In this document: positions 51,627 through 60,815 of the stretch, in pieces
Layout: every line of letters starts with the position of its first letter
Numbering within the stretch: position 1 is the stretch's first letter
NCBI GenBank assembly: GCA_036389485.1
Contig: DASVPR010000049.1
Span: 62,001 to 126,000, forward strand
Source: CADCVT01 sp036389485
GTDB taxonomy: Bacteria; Actinomycetota; Thermoleophilia; Solirubrobacterales; Solirubrobacteraceae
DNA length: 64,000 nucleotides
Direction: 5' to 3'
Position numbers and translations under genes: made by a program
The notes under the pieces: generated by a model
Databases searched by the model: none
What the model was told of the DNA's origin: nothing
Seen by the model: only the letters and a program-made list of their open reading frames with translations

Positions 51627-51661
51627 GCGTTCCGCGCCGATCCGGTGGATCATGGGGAGCG

Positions 51662-52141
51662 ATGCGGGCCGACGACCGCCGCCGGGAACGCACCGTCGCC
51701 GCCCTCGGCGACGGCTACGCGGCGGGCGCTCTCGGCACCGACACGCTGACGCTGCGCGTCGACGCGGCGTACCGGGCGCGCACGACGGACGAGCTTCGGT
51801 GGCTGACCGCGGACCTGCCGCGGCGCTGGCTCGACGCGGTGCGGGACCGGCTCGAGCGGCGGCGCCGTCCGCGCGCGCCGACCGTGCGGGTCGACGCGCC
51901 GCCCGACGGGCCGGGGCCGTGGACGATCGGGCGGTCCGACGGCTGCCGGCTCGTGATCGCGCACGGCACCGTCAGCCGCCGCCACGCGGTGCTGCGGCGC
52001 ACGGCCGACGGGATCGAGGTGCGCGACCTCGGCTCCCTGAACGGGACCTGGGTCAACGGGTGGCGCGTCGACCGCGCGCTCGTCAGGCCCGGGGACGCGC
52101 TCCAAATCGGGGACGTCCGGGTAGTGCTGCGCCATGGCTGA
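51662..52141 (+). CDS. DUF1707-FHA domain protein
   Basis: 159 residues. The N-terminal ~55 residues (MRADDRRRERTVAALGDGYAAGAL to LRWLTADLP) are the actinobacterial DUF1707 domain. The C-terminal part is a forkhead-associated phosphothreonine-binding domain: WTIGRSDGCRLVI, TVSRRHAVLRR (the SxxH signature) and DLGSLNGTWVNGWRV. FHA domains read Ser/Thr-kinase output, so this is a likely adaptor of a kinase pathway; no kinase is nearby. The ATG at 51662 starts the DUF1707 motif, after the hppA terminator. Confidence 0.9.
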   Translation: MRADDRRRERTVAALGDGYAAGALGTDTLTLRVDAAYRARTTDELRWLTADLPRRWLDAVRDRLERRRRPRAPTVRVDAPPDGPGPWTIGRSDGCRLVIAHGTVSRRHAVLRRTADGIEVRDLGSLNGTWVNGWRVDRALVRPGDALQIGDVRVVLRHG

Positions 52142-52180
52142 ACCCGTTCCCGCCGGCAGCGACGTCTCCGCCGACGACCC

Positions 52181-53962
52181 CTATCCGGACAGGTAGACGG
52201 CGCCGGCGGCCCGCGGGCGCGGCGCGAGCGGCCGGTAGGTGATCCGGCGGCCGTCGAGCACGCCGCGGACCCGCCCGCCGACGATCCGCAGCGTCCCGGT
52301 CGCGCCGGAGCCGGTGACGACGATCGCGTCGGGCCCCTTGGCGAGCGTGCCGCTGACGCGGACGCCGCGCACGACCTCATAGCGGATCAAGCGTACGCCC
52401 CTGCGCCGCACCTCGAGGCGCCCGCCGCGCAGGCCCGGCACGCGCCGGCGGGCCGACAACGCAGCGGCGGTCGCCCACCGCTCCGCGTCGCGCAGCGTCA
52501 GGTCGACCGCGACCGCGGTGCGGGCGATCCGCGCCGGCACGTCGCCCGCGGGGCGCGGGACCTCGCGCAGCGACCGGAACGCCGGCAGCGCGACGTCGAG
52601 CGGCGCGGCCCGGCGCCCGCCGCACGTCTCGATGGCGTCCCCCGCGAGGAACTGCCGGACCGCGCGCGCCGCGCAGCCGCTGAGGTCGGTGCCGAGCACG
52701 GAGTGGCCGACCCCGGGCACGGAGAGGAGCTGCGCGGCCGGGAACTGCGCGGCGATCCGCCGCTGGTCCTCGAGCGGCGTGCGCAGGTCCTCGCGGCCGG
52801 CGAGCACCAGCACGGGGACGTCCGGGCCGGCGGAGGACGGCAGCGGCGGCCGCGGCGTCGCGGGCCACGACACGCACAGCGACGCCGGGATCCGCGCGAG
52901 GATCGAGCGCACCGGGAACGGCGCGTAGCTCGCGGCGTCGGCCAGCAGCGTCTCGGCGAACAGCGTCGGCCGCGTCCGCGGGTCGGAGTCCGGCGCCCAC
53001 GGCAGCTGGCCCTCCATGCAGCTCGTCGCCAGGAACCGCGCCTGGTTGACGCCCGCCGCCCCTCCGCCTTCGCTGTAGCGGAGCAGCCGCAGGAGCGGGG
53101 CGGCGTCGCGGTGGGTGGCGGCCTGCAGGGCCGCCGGCAGCTCTGCGCGGATCAGCGGGTCCTGGTCGGCGCCGCGCACGAGGTCGTAGAGCACGCCGCG
53201 GGTGATCCCGCGCAGCCCGCGCGCGCCGATGACCTCGATCGCCCGCGCCAGCAGGACGCGCGTGTCGCCGAGGATGCGCTCGCAGTCCGGCGTGAAGCAG
53301 ATCTCGTCGAGCACCCGGGGGAGCGCGAGCTGCGTGAGCCGCGCCATCAGGTCGACCCCCTCGAGCGGCGAGCTCGAGTCGAGGATGAGCGCCTGGACGT
53401 GGTCGGGGAACCGCCGCGCGTACTCGCCCGCGACCTGCCCGCCATAGGAGACCCCGAGCGGGATGATCTCGTCGACGCCGAGGCGCGCGCGGAGGTCCTC
53501 GACGTCGAGGGCCGTCTCGTAGGTCGAGAAGAACGCCCGCGCCGGCCCGAGCCGCGCGCCGCAGTCCATGACGGGGCCGGCCGCCTCGGCGACGGTGTCG
53601 GCGTCCTTCAGGCGCCGGAGCGACGGGCACGACAGCGCGGTGGAGCGCCCCGCGCCGCGCTGGTCGACGACCACGACCTCGTAGCCGCGGCCGGCGGCGG
53701 TCTGGATCTCGGCGCCGATCACCCGCGCGTCGCGCACCGCCGCCTCGCCGGGCCCGCCCGCGAGGAACACGATCGTCCCGCGCGCGGCGCCGCGTGCGGG
53801 CACCCGGGCGTACGCCAGCTCGAGCGTCGCGCCGCGCGGATCGGCATGGTCGAGGGGCACGTCGAGCTCGTCGCGCGTCACCTGCGCCCCCGCGAAGGGC
53901 GCAATGCTCAGCATTCCTGCGCAGATCGCGCCAACTACACAGAAGAACCTTTTGCGCTCCAT
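52181..53962 (-). CDS. Secreted S33-type alpha/beta hydrolase (tripeptidyl-aminopeptidase-like)
   Basis: 593 residues. A signal peptide (FFCVVGAICAGMLSIAPFAGA) is followed by an alpha/beta hydrolase: FLAGGPGEAA (oxyanion loop), VVDQRGAGRS, IPLGVSYGGQVAGEY (nucleophile Ser in GVSYGG), VLVLAGREDLRTPLEDQ (Asp) and GVGHSVLG (His). This matches the S33 proteases/esterases such as SlpD/TAP, which remove N-terminal tripeptides. The ATG at 53962 begins the signal peptide. Its last ~120 residues are an additional Arg/Gly-rich beta region. The 52142-52180 gap to the FHA gene holds nothing supported. Confidence 0.85.
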   Translation of the reverse strand: MERKRFFCVVGAICAGMLSIAPFAGAQVTRDELDVPLDHADPRGATLELAYARVPARGAARGTIVFLAGGPGEAAVRDARVIGAEIQTAAGRGYEVVVVDQRGAGRSTALSCPSLRRLKDADTVAEAAGPVMDCGARLGPARAFFSTYETALDVEDLRARLGVDEIIPLGVSYGGQVAGEYARRFPDHVQALILDSSSPLEGVDLMARLTQLALPRVLDEICFTPDCERILGDTRVLLARAIEVIGARGLRGITRGVLYDLVRGADQDPLIRAELPAALQAATHRDAAPLLRLLRYSEGGGAAGVNQARFLATSCMEGQLPWAPDSDPRTRPTLFAETLLADAASYAPFPVRSILARIPASLCVSWPATPRPPLPSSAGPDVPVLVLAGREDLRTPLEDQRRIAAQFPAAQLLSVPGVGHSVLGTDLSGCAARAVRQFLAGDAIETCGGRRAAPLDVALPAFRSLREVPRPAGDVPARIARTAVAVDLTLRDAERWATAAALSARRRVPGLRGGRLEVRRRGVRLIRYEVVRGVRVSGTLAKGPDAIVVTGSGATGTLRIVGGRVRGVLDGRRITYRPLAPRPRAAGAVYLSG

Positions 53963-54032
53963 CGGCGCAAGGTCTCACATCGCGGCGGCCGGGGCGTCAC
54001 ATCCCGTCTCCCACCTAGACTCCTCGCCCCGA

Positions 54033-55916
54033 ATGGCCCAACGCCGACTCCACGGGCTGCAGCGCGTCCTCGGCGTCAACGCCCTCTTCTCGACCGCCTA
54101 CGGGAACGTCGGCTCGTCGATCTACTACGCGCTGGGCCTGGTCGCGGGGTACGCGCTCGGGCTGACGCCGATCGTCTTCCTCATCACGGGCGTCATCTTC
54201 TTCTGCACCGCCGCCACGTACGCGGAGGCGACGTCGATGTACCCGGAGGCCGGCGGCTCCTCGAGCTTCGCGCGCCGGGCGTTCAACGAGTTCTGGTCCT
54301 TCTTCGCGGCGTGGGGCCAGATGCTCAACTACGTCATCACGGTCGCCATCTCGGCGTTCTTCGTGCCGCACTACCTCGGCGGGCTGTTCTGGGACCCGCT
54401 GCGCTCGTCACCCGGCGACATCCTCTTCGGCATCGGCGTGATCGTGCTGCTGAGCGCGATCAACGTCGTCGGGGTCAAGGAGTCGGCGGGGCTGAACATC
54501 GCGCTCGCCGTGGTCGACTTCCTGACCCAGCTGCTGCTCGTCGTCGTCGGGGCCGTCCTCGTGCTCTCGCCGGAGACGCTCGTGAACAACGTCGACCTCG
54601 GCGTCGCGCCGGAGTGGAGCGACTTCCTGCTCGCGATCCCGATCGGGATGATCGCCTACACCGGCATCGAGACCGTCTCGAACATGGCCGAGGAGGCCAA
54701 GGACGAGACCAAGACGATCCCCGAGGCGATCAACCGCGTGCGCCTCGCGGTGTTCGCCATCTACTTCACGCTTCCCGCGATCGCGCTGAGCGCGCTGCCG
54801 GTGTTCCGCGACGACACGGGCGAGTACGTGACGCTGCTCGGCCTGGGGGAGGACGAGGGCGGCTACGCGGGCGACCCGATCCTCGGGGTGGTCAAGGAGA
54901 TCGAGCTCGGGCCGCTGCAGGCGGGCGCGGAGCTGTACGTCGGCATCCTCGCGGCGACGATCCTGTTCCTCGCGACGAACGCCGGCCTGATCGGCGTGTC
55001 GCGGCTGGTGTACTCGATGGGGCTGCACCGCCAGCTGCCCGACCGCCTGCGGCAGCTGCACCCGAAGTACGGCACGCCGTGGGTCGGCATCGTCGTGTTC
55101 GGCGCGATCGCCTGCGTGACGCTCATCCCCGGGCAGGCTGACTTCCTGGGGAGCATGTACGCGTTCGGGGCGATGCTGTCGTTCACGATCGCGCACCTCT
55201 CGGTGACGGTGCTCCGCGTCAGCCGGCCGGACGCCGAGCGGCCCTACCGCGGGCCCGGGACGCTGCGCGTGCGCGGCCGCGACCTGCCGCTGTTCGCGAT
55301 CGTCGGCGGCCTCGGGACCGGGCTCGCGTTCGTCGTGGTCACGCTGCTGAACCTCGACGTCGCGATGGCGGGAACGGTCTGGCTCGCGCTCGGGATCGTC
55401 ATCTTCACGCTGTATCGCCGCAACCAGGGGCTGGACCTGACGTCGACGGTCAAGGTCGCGCTGCCCCAGCCGGTCATCGCCCGCGAGGCGGAGTACGACT
55501 CCGTCCTCGTCGCGTTCGAGTCCGGCCATTACGTCGAGGACGCGGTGGCGACCGCGGTGAAGCTGGCGGCGCGACGGCGGCGCGGGATCCACGTCCTCGT
55601 CTGGATCAACGTGCCGAACGCGGCGCCGATCGACGCGTCGATGCCCGAGCAGGAGATGGCGGCGCAGGCGATCGTCGAGCAGGCGAAGCTCGCCGGCGGC
55701 CGGCGCGTCTCCGGGCACTTCGAGAAGGTCCGCGCCGGGCAGGCCGGGCGCCTCGTGGTCAGCGAGGCGAAGGAGATGCGGGCCGCCGCGATCGTCATGC
55801 CCCTGCCGCCGCGGGTGCGGGGCGGCAGCCTGTTCGGCCAGACGCTCGAGACCGTCCTCGCCGAGCGGCCCTGCCGGGTGATCATCGAGTCGGTGCCCGA
55901 CGCCGCAGCGGCATAG
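54033..55916 (+). CDS. APC-family amino acid permease with C-terminal Usp domain
   Basis: 627 residues. The N-terminal ~480 residues have 12 helices of the APC superfamily, starting VLGVNALFSTAYGNVGSSIYYALG (helix 1 with the unwound GN.GSS substrate segment), then AYTGIETVSNMAEEAKDE (helix 6 region) and ATNAGLIGVSRLVYSM. The C-terminal ~130 residues form a universal-stress-protein-like domain (YDSVLVAFESGHYVEDAV, AAAIVMPLPPR). The ATG at 54033 lies 11 bases after TAGACT. The fused Usp domain suggests regulation of transport by nucleotide. The amino acid or amine carried is unknown. A second such protein lies at 56100. Confidence 0.9.
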   Translation: MAQRRLHGLQRVLGVNALFSTAYGNVGSSIYYALGLVAGYALGLTPIVFLITGVIFFCTAATYAEATSMYPEAGGSSSFARRAFNEFWSFFAAWGQMLNYVITVAISAFFVPHYLGGLFWDPLRSSPGDILFGIGVIVLLSAINVVGVKESAGLNIALAVVDFLTQLLLVVVGAVLVLSPETLVNNVDLGVAPEWSDFLLAIPIGMIAYTGIETVSNMAEEAKDETKTIPEAINRVRLAVFAIYFTLPAIALSALPVFRDDTGEYVTLLGLGEDEGGYAGDPILGVVKEIELGPLQAGAELYVGILAATILFLATNAGLIGVSRLVYSMGLHRQLPDRLRQLHPKYGTPWVGIVVFGAIACVTLIPGQADFLGSMYAFGAMLSFTIAHLSVTVLRVSRPDAERPYRGPGTLRVRGRDLPLFAIVGGLGTGLAFVVVTLLNLDVAMAGTVWLALGIVIFTLYRRNQGLDLTSTVKVALPQPVIAREAEYDSVLVAFESGHYVEDAVATAVKLAARRRRGIHVLVWINVPNAAPIDASMPEQEMAAQAIVEQAKLAGGRRVSGHFEKVRAGQAGRLVVSEAKEMRAAAIVMPLPPRVRGGSLFGQTLETVLAERPCRVIIESVPDAAAA

Positions 55917-55925
55917 GCTCCCCCG

Positions 55926-56099
55926 GTGCTCCGCCACGCGCAGCTCGTGCTGTCCCTCGCGCTCGTCGGGCTCGGCGTCGCGATGCTCGCCGTGACGTTC
56001 GCCAACGGCGGCGGGCCGCTGGCGAGCGGGGTGCTCTTCGGCGTCCTGTTCTGCGCCGCCGGGCTCGCGCGGCTGTACCTCGCGCGGAGCGGCGGGTAG
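55926..56099 (+). CDS. Small two-helix membrane protein
   Basis: 57 residues, GTG at 55926 to TAG at 56097-56099, directly abutting the GTG of the next permease. Two hydrophobic helices (LVLSLALVGLGVAMLAV and GVLFGVLFCAAGLARLYL) are joined by ANGGGP. Its perfect fit between the two permease genes, the lack of stops and typical codon use suggest a real gene, possibly a transporter-associated peptide. Function unknown. Confidence 0.55.
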   Translation: MLRHAQLVLSLALVGLGVAMLAVTFANGGGPLASGVLFGVLFCAAGLARLYLARSGG

Positions 56100-58073
56100 G
56101 TGCCGGACTACACGCCCGTCCCGACGTCGCCGATCTACCGGCGCTGGCTCGGCTCGCCGACGCTGTTCGCGATCGTCTACACGTCGGTCGCGAGCGCGAT
56201 CTACTTCGCGCTCGGCGTCGTCGGCGAGAACGCGCTCGGCCTGACGCCCGTCATCTTCCTGATCGCGGCGATCTCGTTCGCGATCACGACGATGACCTAC
56301 GTCGAGGGCGCTTCGCTGCACCAGGAGCGCGCGGGCTCGACCGTGTTCGCCCGGTACGCGTTCAACGAGCTCGTCTCGTTCGTCGCCGGCTGGGCGATCC
56401 TCCTCGACTTCCTGATCCTGATCGCGATCACGGCGTTCATGACGACCGACTACCTCGGCGTGTTCGTGGGCGACCTGCGCGAGGGCGTGCCGGAGGACGT
56501 CCTGACGCTCGGGATCGTCGCCTACGTCGGGATCCGCAACGTCATCGGGTTCTCCCGGCGCCGCGCGCGGCGGATCCTCGGGCTCGTCGTCGCCGACCTC
56601 GTCGTCCAGCTGCTGATCATCGTGCTCGGCGTCTTCCTCGTGCTCGACGTCTCACTGCTCGCCGACCAGGTCGACCTCGGGACGACGCCGACGTGGGAGG
56701 ACGCGATCTTCGCGCTCACGCTCGCCACCGTCGCGTTCACCTCGCTCGAGTCGGCGGCCGGGCTGGCGGGCGAGGTCGCCGTGGGGCGGCGCGGGCTGCG
56801 GCGGATGGTCTCGAGCGTCGCGCTCACGGTCCTCGTCGTCTACGTCGGGATGGCCGCGGTCGCGCTGAGCGCGCTGCCGGTGGTCGACGGGGAGACCGCG
56901 CTGGGGACGACGTACCTCGAGCGGCCGGTGCTCGGCGTCGTCAGCGCGTACGACCCGCAGTGGCTCGCGGACACCCTGCGGTACGTCGTGGGGGCGCTCG
57001 CGGCGATGACGCTCGTCGCCGCGGCGAACTCCGGCATGCTCGGGCTGTCGCGGCTGGCCTACTCGCTGGGGACGAACCGGCAGATCCCCTCGGCGGTCGG
57101 GCGGCTGCACCCGACGCGCGCCACGCCGTTCGTCGTGATCGCGATCGCGGCGCTGCTCGCGGGCGGGCTGGCGCTCACGAAGGACATCGAGTTCCTCGTC
57201 GGCATCTACGCGTTCGGCGCGCTGCTGGCGTTCACGATCGCGCACCTGTCGATCGTCGTGCTGCGCTTCCGCGAGCCGGAGCGACCGACGCCCTACCGCG
57301 TGCCGTTCAACGTGCGCGTGCGCGGGGTCGCGGTGCCGATCCCGGCGGTCGTGGGGGCGCTGGGCTCGTTCGGGGCGTGGATCACCGTGCTCGTGCTCCA
57401 CGAGGGCGCGCGGTACGTCGGCATCGGGTGGATGACGTTCGGGCTGCTGCTCTACGTGGTCTACCGCACGACGCAGGACAAGCCGCTGCTGCGGCGGGTG
57501 CAGGTCCCCCAGGCGGCGCTGCAGCGCGAGGCGCGCGAGGCGGAGTACGGCTCGATCCTCGTGCCGCTGATGGGCGGGGCGCTCGACGACGACATCGTGC
57601 AGACCGCGGGGCGGCTGGCGGCCGAGGAGGCGGACGACGACGCGCTCGACGGCGCGGGTGCGACGATCGAGGCCCTGTGGGTCTTCGAGGTCCCGATGGC
57701 GCTGCCGATCGACGCGCGGCTGCCGGACGCGCAGCTGGAGGCGGCGCGGGCCGCGCTGCGGCGGGCCAAGGCGGTGGGGGAGGAGTACGCGGGCGTCGCG
57801 GTCGCCACGGCGACCGTCCGCGCGCGGCGGGCCGGGCAGGCGATCGTCGAGGAGGCGCGGCGCCGGGGCGTCGAGGCGATCGTGCTCGCCGCCGAGGAGC
57901 CGACGCGGGTCCGCGGCGGCGCGCTGCTGGGCGGCCGCGGAAGCCCGCGGGACCAGTTCGTGGGGGAGGTCACCCGCTACGTCGTCACCAAGGCCCCGTG
58001 CCGGGTGATCCTGACGGCGCCGCCCGCGCGCGAGCCGATCCCTTCGGGCCCCTCCGCGCCCTCCCCCGAGTAG
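56100..58073 (+). CDS. APC-family amino acid permease with C-terminal Usp domain
   Basis: 657 residues, same architecture as the gene at 54033 but divergent: APC domain with helix 1 TSVASAIYFALGVVGENALGL, helix 6 region FTSLESAAGLAGEVAVGRRG and AANSGMLGLSRLAYSLG, then a Usp-like domain (EYGSILVPLMGGALDDDIV, EAIVLAAEEPTR). The start is GTG at 56100, immediately after the small membrane protein stop. Paired paralogues in one operon suggest two related transporters, or a heteromer. The TrkA-like genes follow, so ion and solute uptake may be linked. Substrate unknown. Confidence 0.9.
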   Translation: MPDYTPVPTSPIYRRWLGSPTLFAIVYTSVASAIYFALGVVGENALGLTPVIFLIAAISFAITTMTYVEGASLHQERAGSTVFARYAFNELVSFVAGWAILLDFLILIAITAFMTTDYLGVFVGDLREGVPEDVLTLGIVAYVGIRNVIGFSRRRARRILGLVVADLVVQLLIIVLGVFLVLDVSLLADQVDLGTTPTWEDAIFALTLATVAFTSLESAAGLAGEVAVGRRGLRRMVSSVALTVLVVYVGMAAVALSALPVVDGETALGTTYLERPVLGVVSAYDPQWLADTLRYVVGALAAMTLVAAANSGMLGLSRLAYSLGTNRQIPSAVGRLHPTRATPFVVIAIAALLAGGLALTKDIEFLVGIYAFGALLAFTIAHLSIVVLRFREPERPTPYRVPFNVRVRGVAVPIPAVVGALGSFGAWITVLVLHEGARYVGIGWMTFGLLLYVVYRTTQDKPLLRRVQVPQAALQREAREAEYGSILVPLMGGALDDDIVQTAGRLAAEEADDDALDGAGATIEALWVFEVPMALPIDARLPDAQLEAARAALRRAKAVGEEYAGVAVATATVRARRAGQAIVEEARRRGVEAIVLAAEEPTRVRGGALLGGRGSPRDQFVGEVTRYVVTKAPCRVILTAPPAREPIPSGPSAPSPE

Positions 58074-58076
58074 CAT
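58071..58076 (+). promoter_or_regulatory. -10 element of the first TrkA-like gene
   Basis: TAGCAT overlaps the permease stop codon (TAG 58071-58073) and ends 8 bases before the GTG at 58085. It may start a leaderless internal transcript for the two TrkA genes. Confidence 0.4.
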
Positions 58077-58084
58077 CGGGAATT

Positions 58085-58507
58085 GTGTTCGTCCTGATCG
58101 TGGGCGCCGGCCGCGTCGGCTCCAGCGTCGCCAAGAAGGCCCTCGCCGCGGGCCACGAAGTCTCCGTCCTCGACGAGGACCCGCTGTCGCACGAGCGGCT
58201 CGACGCCAACCAGCCGTCCTCGTGGGAGGACGCCGGGGGTCGCTTCACCGTCGGCACCGCCCTGGAGATCGACGCGCTGCTCGAGGCGGGGATCGAGCAG
58301 GCCGACACGTTCATCGCGTCGACGAACGGGGACAACACGAACCTGGTGATCGCGCAGATCGCTCAGCGGCGGTTCGGGGTGGGGCGGGTCATCGCGCGCG
58401 TCCTCGACCCCGCGCGGGCCGCGTGGTACGCGGAGCAGGGTCTCGAGACCATCTGCCCGACGCAGTACGCGATCTCGGAGTTCGAGACGGTCCTGGAGCT
58501 CGCGTAG
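58085..58507 (+). CDS. TrkA-N domain protein (RCK regulator)
   Basis: 140 residues, one Rossmann RCK/TrkA-N domain. The NAD(H)/nucleotide motif is VLIVGAGRVGSSVA (about residues 3-16) with LDEDP at the end of strand 2; ASTNGDNTNLVIAQIA and ARVLDPARAAWYAEQGLE follow. Such domains gate Trk/Ktr potassium uptake. No TrkA-C domain is present. The GTG at 58085 has a close -10 that overlaps the previous stop. The next TrkA gene starts directly after its stop. No channel subunit (TrkH/KtrB) is in the window; the partner could be one of the adjacent permeases. Confidence 0.88.
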   Translation: MFVLIVGAGRVGSSVAKKALAAGHEVSVLDEDPLSHERLDANQPSSWEDAGGRFTVGTALEIDALLEAGIEQADTFIASTNGDNTNLVIAQIAQRRFGVGRVIARVLDPARAAWYAEQGLETICPTQYAISEFETVLELA

Positions 58508-59182
58508 ATGTACGTCGTGATCTGCGGCGGCGGGAAGGTCGGGTGGAACCTCGCCCGCGAGCTCATCGAGAAGGGCAACGAGGTCACGCTGGTCGAGCAG
58601 GACCGGCGGCGCTACCTGATCATCGAGGAGGAGCTGGAGCACGCCGTCCAGTACGGCGACGCGACCGAGCTCTGGGTCCTGGAGCGCGCGGGCATCCAGC
58701 GCGCCGATCTCGCGATCGCGGTCACCGGCGACGACGAGGACAACATCCTCATCTGCCAGATCGCGAAGGAGAAGTACCTCTGCGAGCGGACCATCGCCCG
58801 CGTCAACAACCCGCGCAACCTCCAGCACTTCGAGCTCCTCGGGATCCAGCCGGCGGTCTCCGCGACCGACCTCATCCTGCGGCTGATCGAGCACGAGGTC
58901 CCGCAGTACGGGCTCGTGCATCTGCTGGATCTCCCGGCGGAGCGGCTGGAGATCATCGAGATCGAGGTCACGCCGGGGGCGCCGGCGGCGTCCAAGCGGG
59001 TGATCGACATCGACATCCCGGACGGGTCGCTGATCATCTCGGTGCTGCGCAACGGCGAGGGGTTCGTGCCGAAGGCCGAGACCGTGATCGAGGCCGGCGA
59101 CGAGGTCCTGCTGGTGCTCGACCCCGGGCTGGAGGCGGACATCACCAAGCAGTTCGCTCCCAACGGGTCGCGGCCCGCTTGA
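58508..59182 (+). CDS. TrkA-type potassium uptake regulator (TrkA-N + TrkA-C)
   Basis: 224 residues with both halves: TrkA-N (VVICGGGKVGWNLAREL, VEQDRRRYLIIEEEL, VTGDDEDNILICQIAKEK, ARVNNPRNLQHFELLG) and TrkA-C from about 140 (LEIIEIEVTPGAPAASKRVIDIDIP to VLLVLDPGLEADI). It would regulate a cation transporter by nucleotide binding. The ATG at 58508 abuts the previous stop with no gap, so it is cotranslated with the TrkA-N protein, probably as a pair (heteromeric ring). The FAD reductase gene follows after 4 bp. Confidence 0.9.
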   Translation: MYVVICGGGKVGWNLARELIEKGNEVTLVEQDRRRYLIIEEELEHAVQYGDATELWVLERAGIQRADLAIAVTGDDEDNILICQIAKEKYLCERTIARVNNPRNLQHFELLGIQPAVSATDLILRLIEHEVPQYGLVHLLDLPAERLEIIEIEVTPGAPAASKRVIDIDIPDGSLIISVLRNGEGFVPKAETVIEAGDEVLLVLDPGLEADITKQFAPNGSRPA

Positions 59183-59186
59183 GCGC

Positions 59187-60362
59187 GTGCCCGACGTCGA
59201 CGTCCTGATCGTCGGGGCGGGCGCGGCGGGGGCGGCCTGCGCTTCGGAGCTGCGCGCGGCCGGGTTCTCGGGATCGGTGACGCTGCTCGGCCGCGAGCTC
59301 GACCGGCCCTACGAGCGGCCGCCGATCACGAAGGAGCTGCTGCGGGGCGAAGGCGAGCCGCTGTGGCTCGACGTGCCGGACGACGTCGAGCTGCGCACGC
59401 GGACGTCGGTGATGAAGCTCGACGTCGAGGCGCGGACCGCCACGCTCTCGACGAAGGACGTCGTCTCGTTCGACCGGGCGGTCCTGTGCACCGGCGCCAA
59501 CGTGCGCCGCTTGCCTCTGGACGGGTCGGACCTCGAGGGGATCCACTACCTGCGCGCGCTGCGCAACGCTTCGGCGCTGCGCGACGACTGCACCGGCGCG
59601 TCGCGGGTCGTCTTGGTCGGCGGGTCGTTCATCGCGTGCGAGGTGGCGGCGTCGTTGTCGACGCTCGGCGTCGCCTCGACGCTCGTCTTCCCCGAGGAGG
59701 AGCCGCTGTCGCTGCAGTTCGGGGTCTCCGTCGGCCGCTTCGTGCGCGGATTGCTGGAGGCGCACGGGGTGGAGGTGCTCGCCGGCGAGCAGGTGGCGTC
59801 GTTCGCCGGGGAGGGGGACAGCGTGTCGTCGGTCGTGCTCGCCTCCGGGCGCTCGGTCGCGTGCGACGCCGTCGCGATCGGGGTCGGCGCCGTGCCGGAC
59901 GTGATGCTCGCGCGGTCCTCGGGGCTGGAGCTCGGCGCGACCGGCGGAATCGCTTGTTCTTCTGTGCTGGAGACCTCCGCGCCGGGCGTGTTCGCGGCCG
60001 GCGACGCATGCGAGTACGACTCGGTCCTGCATGGGCGCCCGGTCCGGGTCGAGCACCACGAGCACGCGCTGGCCCAGGGCCGCGCGGCCGCGCGGAACGT
60101 GCTCGGCGCCGGCGAGCCGTACGTCGAGGTCCCGTACTTCTGGTCGGACCTCGCGGACTGGGCGACGCTCGAAGCCGTCGGCCCCGCCGTCGACGGCTGG
60201 GACGCCGAGGACGTCCGCGGCTCCTTCGACTCCGGCGAGTTCAGCGTCTTCTACTCGAAGGGGGGCCGGCTCGTCGCGGCGATGACCTGCGGCCGCTCCG
60301 CCGACCTCGACGACGCCCGCGCCCGTCTGCGAGAGCAGGCCGGCCTGCCCGCCTCCCCCTGA
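59187..60362 (+). CDS. FAD-dependent pyridine nucleotide-disulphide-type oxidoreductase
   Basis: 391 residues of the ferredoxin-reductase/rubredoxin-reductase type. FAD site: VLIVGAGAAGAACASEL (about residues 5-21). NAD(H) site: VVLVGGSFIACEVAASL (about 147-163). Conserved second FAD motif: GVFAAGDACEY. The early PPITKELL loop is typical of BphA4-like reductases, and the C-terminal domain (about 310-391) is the reductase type. The start is GTG at 59187, 4 bp after the TrkA gene. Electron acceptor (ferredoxin or monooxygenase) unknown. Confidence 0.9.
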   Translation: MPDVDVLIVGAGAAGAACASELRAAGFSGSVTLLGRELDRPYERPPITKELLRGEGEPLWLDVPDDVELRTRTSVMKLDVEARTATLSTKDVVSFDRAVLCTGANVRRLPLDGSDLEGIHYLRALRNASALRDDCTGASRVVLVGGSFIACEVAASLSTLGVASTLVFPEEEPLSLQFGVSVGRFVRGLLEAHGVEVLAGEQVASFAGEGDSVSSVVLASGRSVACDAVAIGVGAVPDVMLARSSGLELGATGGIACSSVLETSAPGVFAAGDACEYDSVLHGRPVRVEHHEHALAQGRAAARNVLGAGEPYVEVPYFWSDLADWATLEAVGPAVDGWDAEDVRGSFDSGEFSVFYSKGGRLVAAMTCGRSADLDDARARLREQAGLPASP

Positions 60363-60389
60363 CGGGGCCGCGCCCCCGCGCGCCCCGGG

Positions 60390-60815
60390 CTAGCGCCCGT
60401 CGAACACCCTCTCCAGCAGCGCGTCCACCGGCGCGATGTCGATCGCGGCGCGGAGGAGGAACGCTTCCGTCCCGCCGATCCGGCCGGCCCGCTCCTCCTC
60501 GTCGACGGCCTTGTGGAGGCCGGTGCGGAACGCGGCCGCGCGCTCGTCGTCGGTGAGGCCCTCCGGCGGCTCGACCTCGCCGCTCAGCATCAGCACCAGC
60601 CGCTCGCGGCTGACGCCGAGCTCGCACGCCGCGCCGTTCAGGGCGTTCAGCCCGACCCGCTCGGCCGCGCCCGTGATCCCGGGCCGGGCGTGCGAGGCGA
60701 CGCGGTCGCAGGGATCCGGAGGCGAGTCGACGTCGTACCCGCCGCCGCCGAGCGCGACGTAGGAGCCGACCAGGAGCATCGCGGCGGCCGCCGCGGCGAG
60801 GAGCGCGCGCGTCAC
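60390..60815 (-). CDS. Exported or anchored hypothetical protein
   Basis: 141 residues, no recognised family. A hydrophobic start (RALLAAAAAAMLLVGSYVAL) looks like a signal peptide or anchor, then two Cys (PDPCDR, AACELG) and helical segments (DDERAAAFRTGLHKAVDEEERAG). The GTG at 60815 overlaps the MFS gene's stop by 4 bp; a TTG four codons upstream is a weaker choice. Translational coupling to the MFS exporter suggests a related role, but none can be named. Confidence 0.65.
   Translation of the reverse strand: MTRALLAAAAAAMLLVGSYVALGGGGYDVDSPPDPCDRVASHARPGITGAAERVGLNALNGAACELGVSRERLVLMLSGEVEPPEGLTDDERAAAFRTGLHKAVDEEERAGRIGGTEAFLLRAAIDIAPVDALLERVFDGR

Noticed and set aside
52134..52196. A 20-codon frame (starting MAEPVPAG) between the FHA and hydrolase genes
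   Set aside because: It overlaps both neighbours, has no ribosome site of its own and is too short to support.
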